Shown here in pieces: positions 5,931-8,425 of a stretch of 8,425 nucleotides of DNA. Source of the DNA: CAZKCK01 sp964552325 (GTDB lineage Bacteria > Bacteroidota > Bacteroidia > Bacteroidales > TTA-H9); the NCBI GenBank assembly GCA_964552325.1, contig CAZKHA010000151.1, positions 1 through 8,425 of the forward strand, written 5' to 3'. Numbering within the stretch: the stretch's first letter is position 1; each line of letters starts with the position of its first letter. Made by a program: the position numbers and the translations under genes. Under the pieces are notes generated by a model that saw nothing but the letters and a program-made list of their open reading frames with translations, was not told the origin of the DNA and did no database searches.

Positions 5931-8425
5931 ATGAAAAAGCAAAACGAAAATTTATCCAATGCCGCAATGCTTCGCCAAAAGGCCGAGGAACAACTGAAAC
6001 AGCGGAAATCGGAAACGAAAAAAACTGACTCCGAACCCGACTTGTTGAGGCTTATTCATGAGCTGGAGGTTCATCAGATTGAGTTGGAACTCCAAAACGA
6101 AGAGTTAATACTTGCAACTGAACGTGCTAACGAAGCAACCGAAAAGTATGTTGAGCTTTACGATTTTGCTCCTTCGGGCTATTATACGTTAACACGGCTG
6201 GGCGAAGTATTGGAAATGAACCTTAAAGGGGCTCAAATGCTGGGTAAGGAAAGGTCTTTTCTACTAAAAACACGGTTCATAGCATTCATAAAAGTAGAAT
6301 CGCGCAGTGTTTTCGCAACGTTTCTGGAAGAAATATTCCAAAGAAAGAGCAATGTTAGCTGCGATATCTCCTTGCTATCCAATACCAGCACTAGCTTATC
6401 TGTTCACCTAACAGGCATTTTGTCCGACAAGTACGACCAATGCCGCATTACTGCAATTGATATCACGGAACGAAAAAAAGCAGAGGATGAACTTCGGAAA
6501 AATTTGGCAAAATACGAGGTACTTATCAATACGTTCCCAATTGCCATTACCATTAGCGATCAGGAAGGCAAAATTATCGAAACCAACCAAAAAGCATTGG
6601 AGCTATTAGGATTATCGCGTGAGGAGCATTTAAAAAGAGAGCTTACAGGAGAAGTTTGGAAGATTATAAAGCCCGATGGCAGCCTTTTCCCACAGGATGA
6701 ATATGCAAGTGTGGTAGCGCTTAAAGAACGGAAGCTTGTAGAAAATGTGGAAATGGGAATAGTAAAATCAGCGATAGAGACGACCTGGATAAATGTTACG
6801 GCGGCCCCTATCCCAATAGAGGATTCTGGAGTGCTGATGGCTTATAGCGACATTACCCTGCGCAGGCAAATGGAGAATGCCCTTAAAGAAAATGAAGAAC
6901 GGCTTCGGCTAGCTTTGAAAGCAACCAACGATGTGGTTTGGGACTGGGATATAGTAAACGACACACAACGCTGGAACGAGGCAGGGAAACTGGTTTTTGG
7001 CTGGACAGAAATTGTGGACAACACCGTAAACGCAGCCTGGTGGCTTGACCGCATCCATCCTGATGACCGGCAAAGAGTTGAAGAAGGTTTTGATGCCGCA
7101 GTGCGAAATACCTCAGGAATCAGATGGCAGGATGAATACCGTTTTAGAAAATTAGATGGCTCGTATGCAGATGTGCTCGACAGAGGCCATGTACTTCGCG
7201 ATACTTCCGGCAAGCCAGTTCGAATGATAGGCGCCATGATGGATATAACAGAGCGACGAATGGCTGAAAAACGGATCAGAGAGAATGAACATAAATTCCG
7301 TACCGTAGCCGACTTTACCAACGACATGGAATACTGGCAGTTGCCCGACGGGCAGCTAAATTACATGTCACCTTCGTGTTTAAGGATTACCGGATATTCA
7401 AGCCTTGAATTTATAGCGGACCCAGATTTATTGGTAAAGCTTGTTCATCCGGAAGATTTAGCTAGATTTTTGGCGCATTACAATTTGCAAACTACCAATA
7501 AGCATGCTTTTTCTGAAAGAGAAATCAATTTTAGATTAATTAAAAAAGATTCTTCAATTGTTTGGATTGAGCATGGCTGCAGAGCCGTTTTTGACGATAA
7601 CAACAATTACCTCGGCAGAAGAGTAAGTAACCGAGACATAACGGTACGTAAAAAGACTGAACTGGCATTAATTGAGAGTGAGCATTTTGCTCATACTATT
7701 GCCAACAACACACCTGCACTGGTTTATCTTTATGACCTTGAAAAGGAAAAAAACATCTGGGCGAACGATGCCCATAAATGCTTCTTTGAAGATTTAAAGA
7801 AAGATGCTGCAAATTTCAACTTTACCGAAATTTCACAGTTTACCCATCCCGATGATTTTAAAGAACTTATTAAACAGGCCGATGAATTGCTGAATAACAG
7901 CAGCATCAACAATTATGAATTCGAACACAGGTTAAAATGGAAGGATTCGTGGAAATGGATGAAGCTATTTGTTTCGGTGTTCAAAAGAAATGATAATGGC
8001 ACTCCAATTCAACTACTTGGAGCCTTGTTTGATATTGATGAGCAGAAGAAGGCAGAGCAGGACTTGATGGAAGCCAAGGAAAAAGTTGAAGCAAGCGAAG
8101 CAAGGTTTCGGAAGCTGATGGAGAATATTGATACGGTAGCTGTGCAGGGGTATGGACCTGACGGCATTACCCAGTTCTGGAATAAAGCATCCGAGAAACT
8201 TTATGGCTACACCCAGCAGGAAGCTATCGGGAAAAATTTTCTAGATTTGATCATTCCATCGGAAATGAAAGATGTGGTAACTAAAGCTATACGTGAAATG
8301 GCTGAGACAGGAGTGCCTATTCCTTCGGGAGAGTTGTTGCTAAAGCACAAAGATGGTTCACGTGTACCGGTATTATCCCATCATGCTATTGTTAAGGTAC
8401 CGGGGCAGGTACAAGAGCTTTTTTG
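5931..8425 (+). CDS. Multi-PAS sensor protein, probable histidine kinase (3' end outside window)
   Basis: The frame stays open from the ATG to the window edge, giving 831 codons plus two bases. An in-frame TAA two codons upstream fixes this as the first possible start. A helical lead (about 37-75, LIHELEVHQIELELQNEEL) resembles the N-terminus of sensors found beside CheB/CheR fusions. Six PAS/PAC units follow: about 72-182 (FAPSGYYTL to DITERKKAEDEL), 193-313 (ending SDITLRRQMENAL), 322-447 (VVWDWDIVND, HPDDRQRVEEGF, ending DITERRMAEKRI), 455-577 (HPEDLARF, ending RDITVRKKTE), 585-710 (HPDDFKEL, ending DIDEQKKAEQDL) and 723 onward (GITQFWNKASEKLYGY). No membrane segment or signal peptide is seen, so a cytoplasmic sensor is likely. 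Ligands cannot be told; no heme- or flavin-binding motif is obvious. No HisKA or ATPase motifs lie within the window, so the kinase output is an inference from family and context. Confidence 0.9.
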   Translation, partial: MKKQNENLSNAAMLRQKAEEQLKQRKSETKKTDSEPDLLRLIHELEVHQIELELQNEELILATERANEATEKYVELYDFAPSGYYTLTRLGEVLEMNLKGAQMLGKERSFLLKTRFIAFIKVESRSVFATFLEEIFQRKSNVSCDISLLSNTSTSLSVHLTGILSDKYDQCRITAIDITERKKAEDELRKNLAKYEVLINTFPIAITISDQEGKIIETNQKALELLGLSREEHLKRELTGEVWKIIKPDGSLFPQDEYASVVALKERKLVENVEMGIVKSAIETTWINVTAAPIPIEDSGVLMAYSDITLRRQMENALKENEERLRLALKATNDVVWDWDIVNDTQRWNEAGKLVFGWTEIVDNTVNAAWWLDRIHPDDRQRVEEGFDAAVRNTSGIRWQDEYRFRKLDGSYADVLDRGHVLRDTSGKPVRMIGAMMDITERRMAEKRIRENEHKFRTVADFTNDMEYWQLPDGQLNYMSPSCLRITGYSSLEFIADPDLLVKLVHPEDLARFLAHYNLQTTNKHAFSEREINFRLIKKDSSIVWIEHGCRAVFDDNNNYLGRRVSNRDITVRKKTELALIESEHFAHTIANNTPALVYLYDLEKEKNIWANDAHKCFFEDLKKDAANFNFTEISQFTHPDDFKELIKQADELLNNSSINNYEFEHRLKWKDSWKWMKLFVSVFKRNDNGTPIQLLGALFDIDEQKKAEQDLMEAKEKVEASEARFRKLMENIDTVAVQGYGPDGITQFWNKASEKLYGYTQQEAIGKNFLDLIIPSEMKDVVTKAIREMAETGVPIPSGELLLKHKDGSRVPVLSHHAIVKVPGQVQELF

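Noticed and set aside
6842..7327. Minus-strand open frame of 161 codons opposite the sensor gene
   Set aside because: The plus strand here encodes clear PAS/PAC motifs throughout; the antisense product is serine- and arginine-rich and resembles no family.

Overview
This window looks like a piece of a Bacteroidota (Bacteroidetes) chromosome. Three things point that way: a DUF4173-type membrane protein, a good match to the Bacteroidota promoter consensus (TTG / TAnnTTTG), and A-rich translation leaders without an obvious Shine-Dalgarno sequence. The flanking genes have moderate G+C (about 40-50% on most lines I counted by eye).

Layout. (1) 1-114 is a non-coding edge with a short TTTCACC heptamer repeat. 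(2) 115-1620, minus strand, encodes a multi-pass membrane protein of the DUF4173/DUF4153 type. (3) 1621-2541 is a divergent intergenic region of about 920 bases. It has one convincing promoter (2291-2321) reading towards the signalling genes, and otherwise no supported gene. (4) 2542-5163, plus strand, is an 873-residue CheB-CheR fusion with a PAS-like region, a long heptad coiled coil and a second PAS domain. It has no receiver and no kinase. (5) 5168-5914 is an inserted RAYT/REP-like module: a Y1 (HUH) transposase gene between two copies of one palindrome, then a third, different hairpin. (6) 5931 to the window end is the start of a large sensor protein with six PAS domains in the visible 831 codons; it runs off the window still open.

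How the genes may work together. The CheB/CheR-PAS protein and the multi-PAS sensor face the same way and are probably a functional pair. Multi-PAS sensor kinases often follow CheB/CheR fusions in this phylum, and a kinase domain is expected beyond the window. No chemoreceptor, CheA, CheW or flagellar gene is visible, so classical chemotaxis is not shown. The RAYT module sits exactly between the pair, is clearly more AT-rich, and its palindromes lie 4 bases after the first gene's stop and just before the second gene's start.

The least ordinary feature is this module: a transposase bracketed by same-family palindromes, the downstream copy being translated as the protein's last residues. I see no CRISPR array, rRNA, tRNA or recognised defence system, and no clearly undescribed system.
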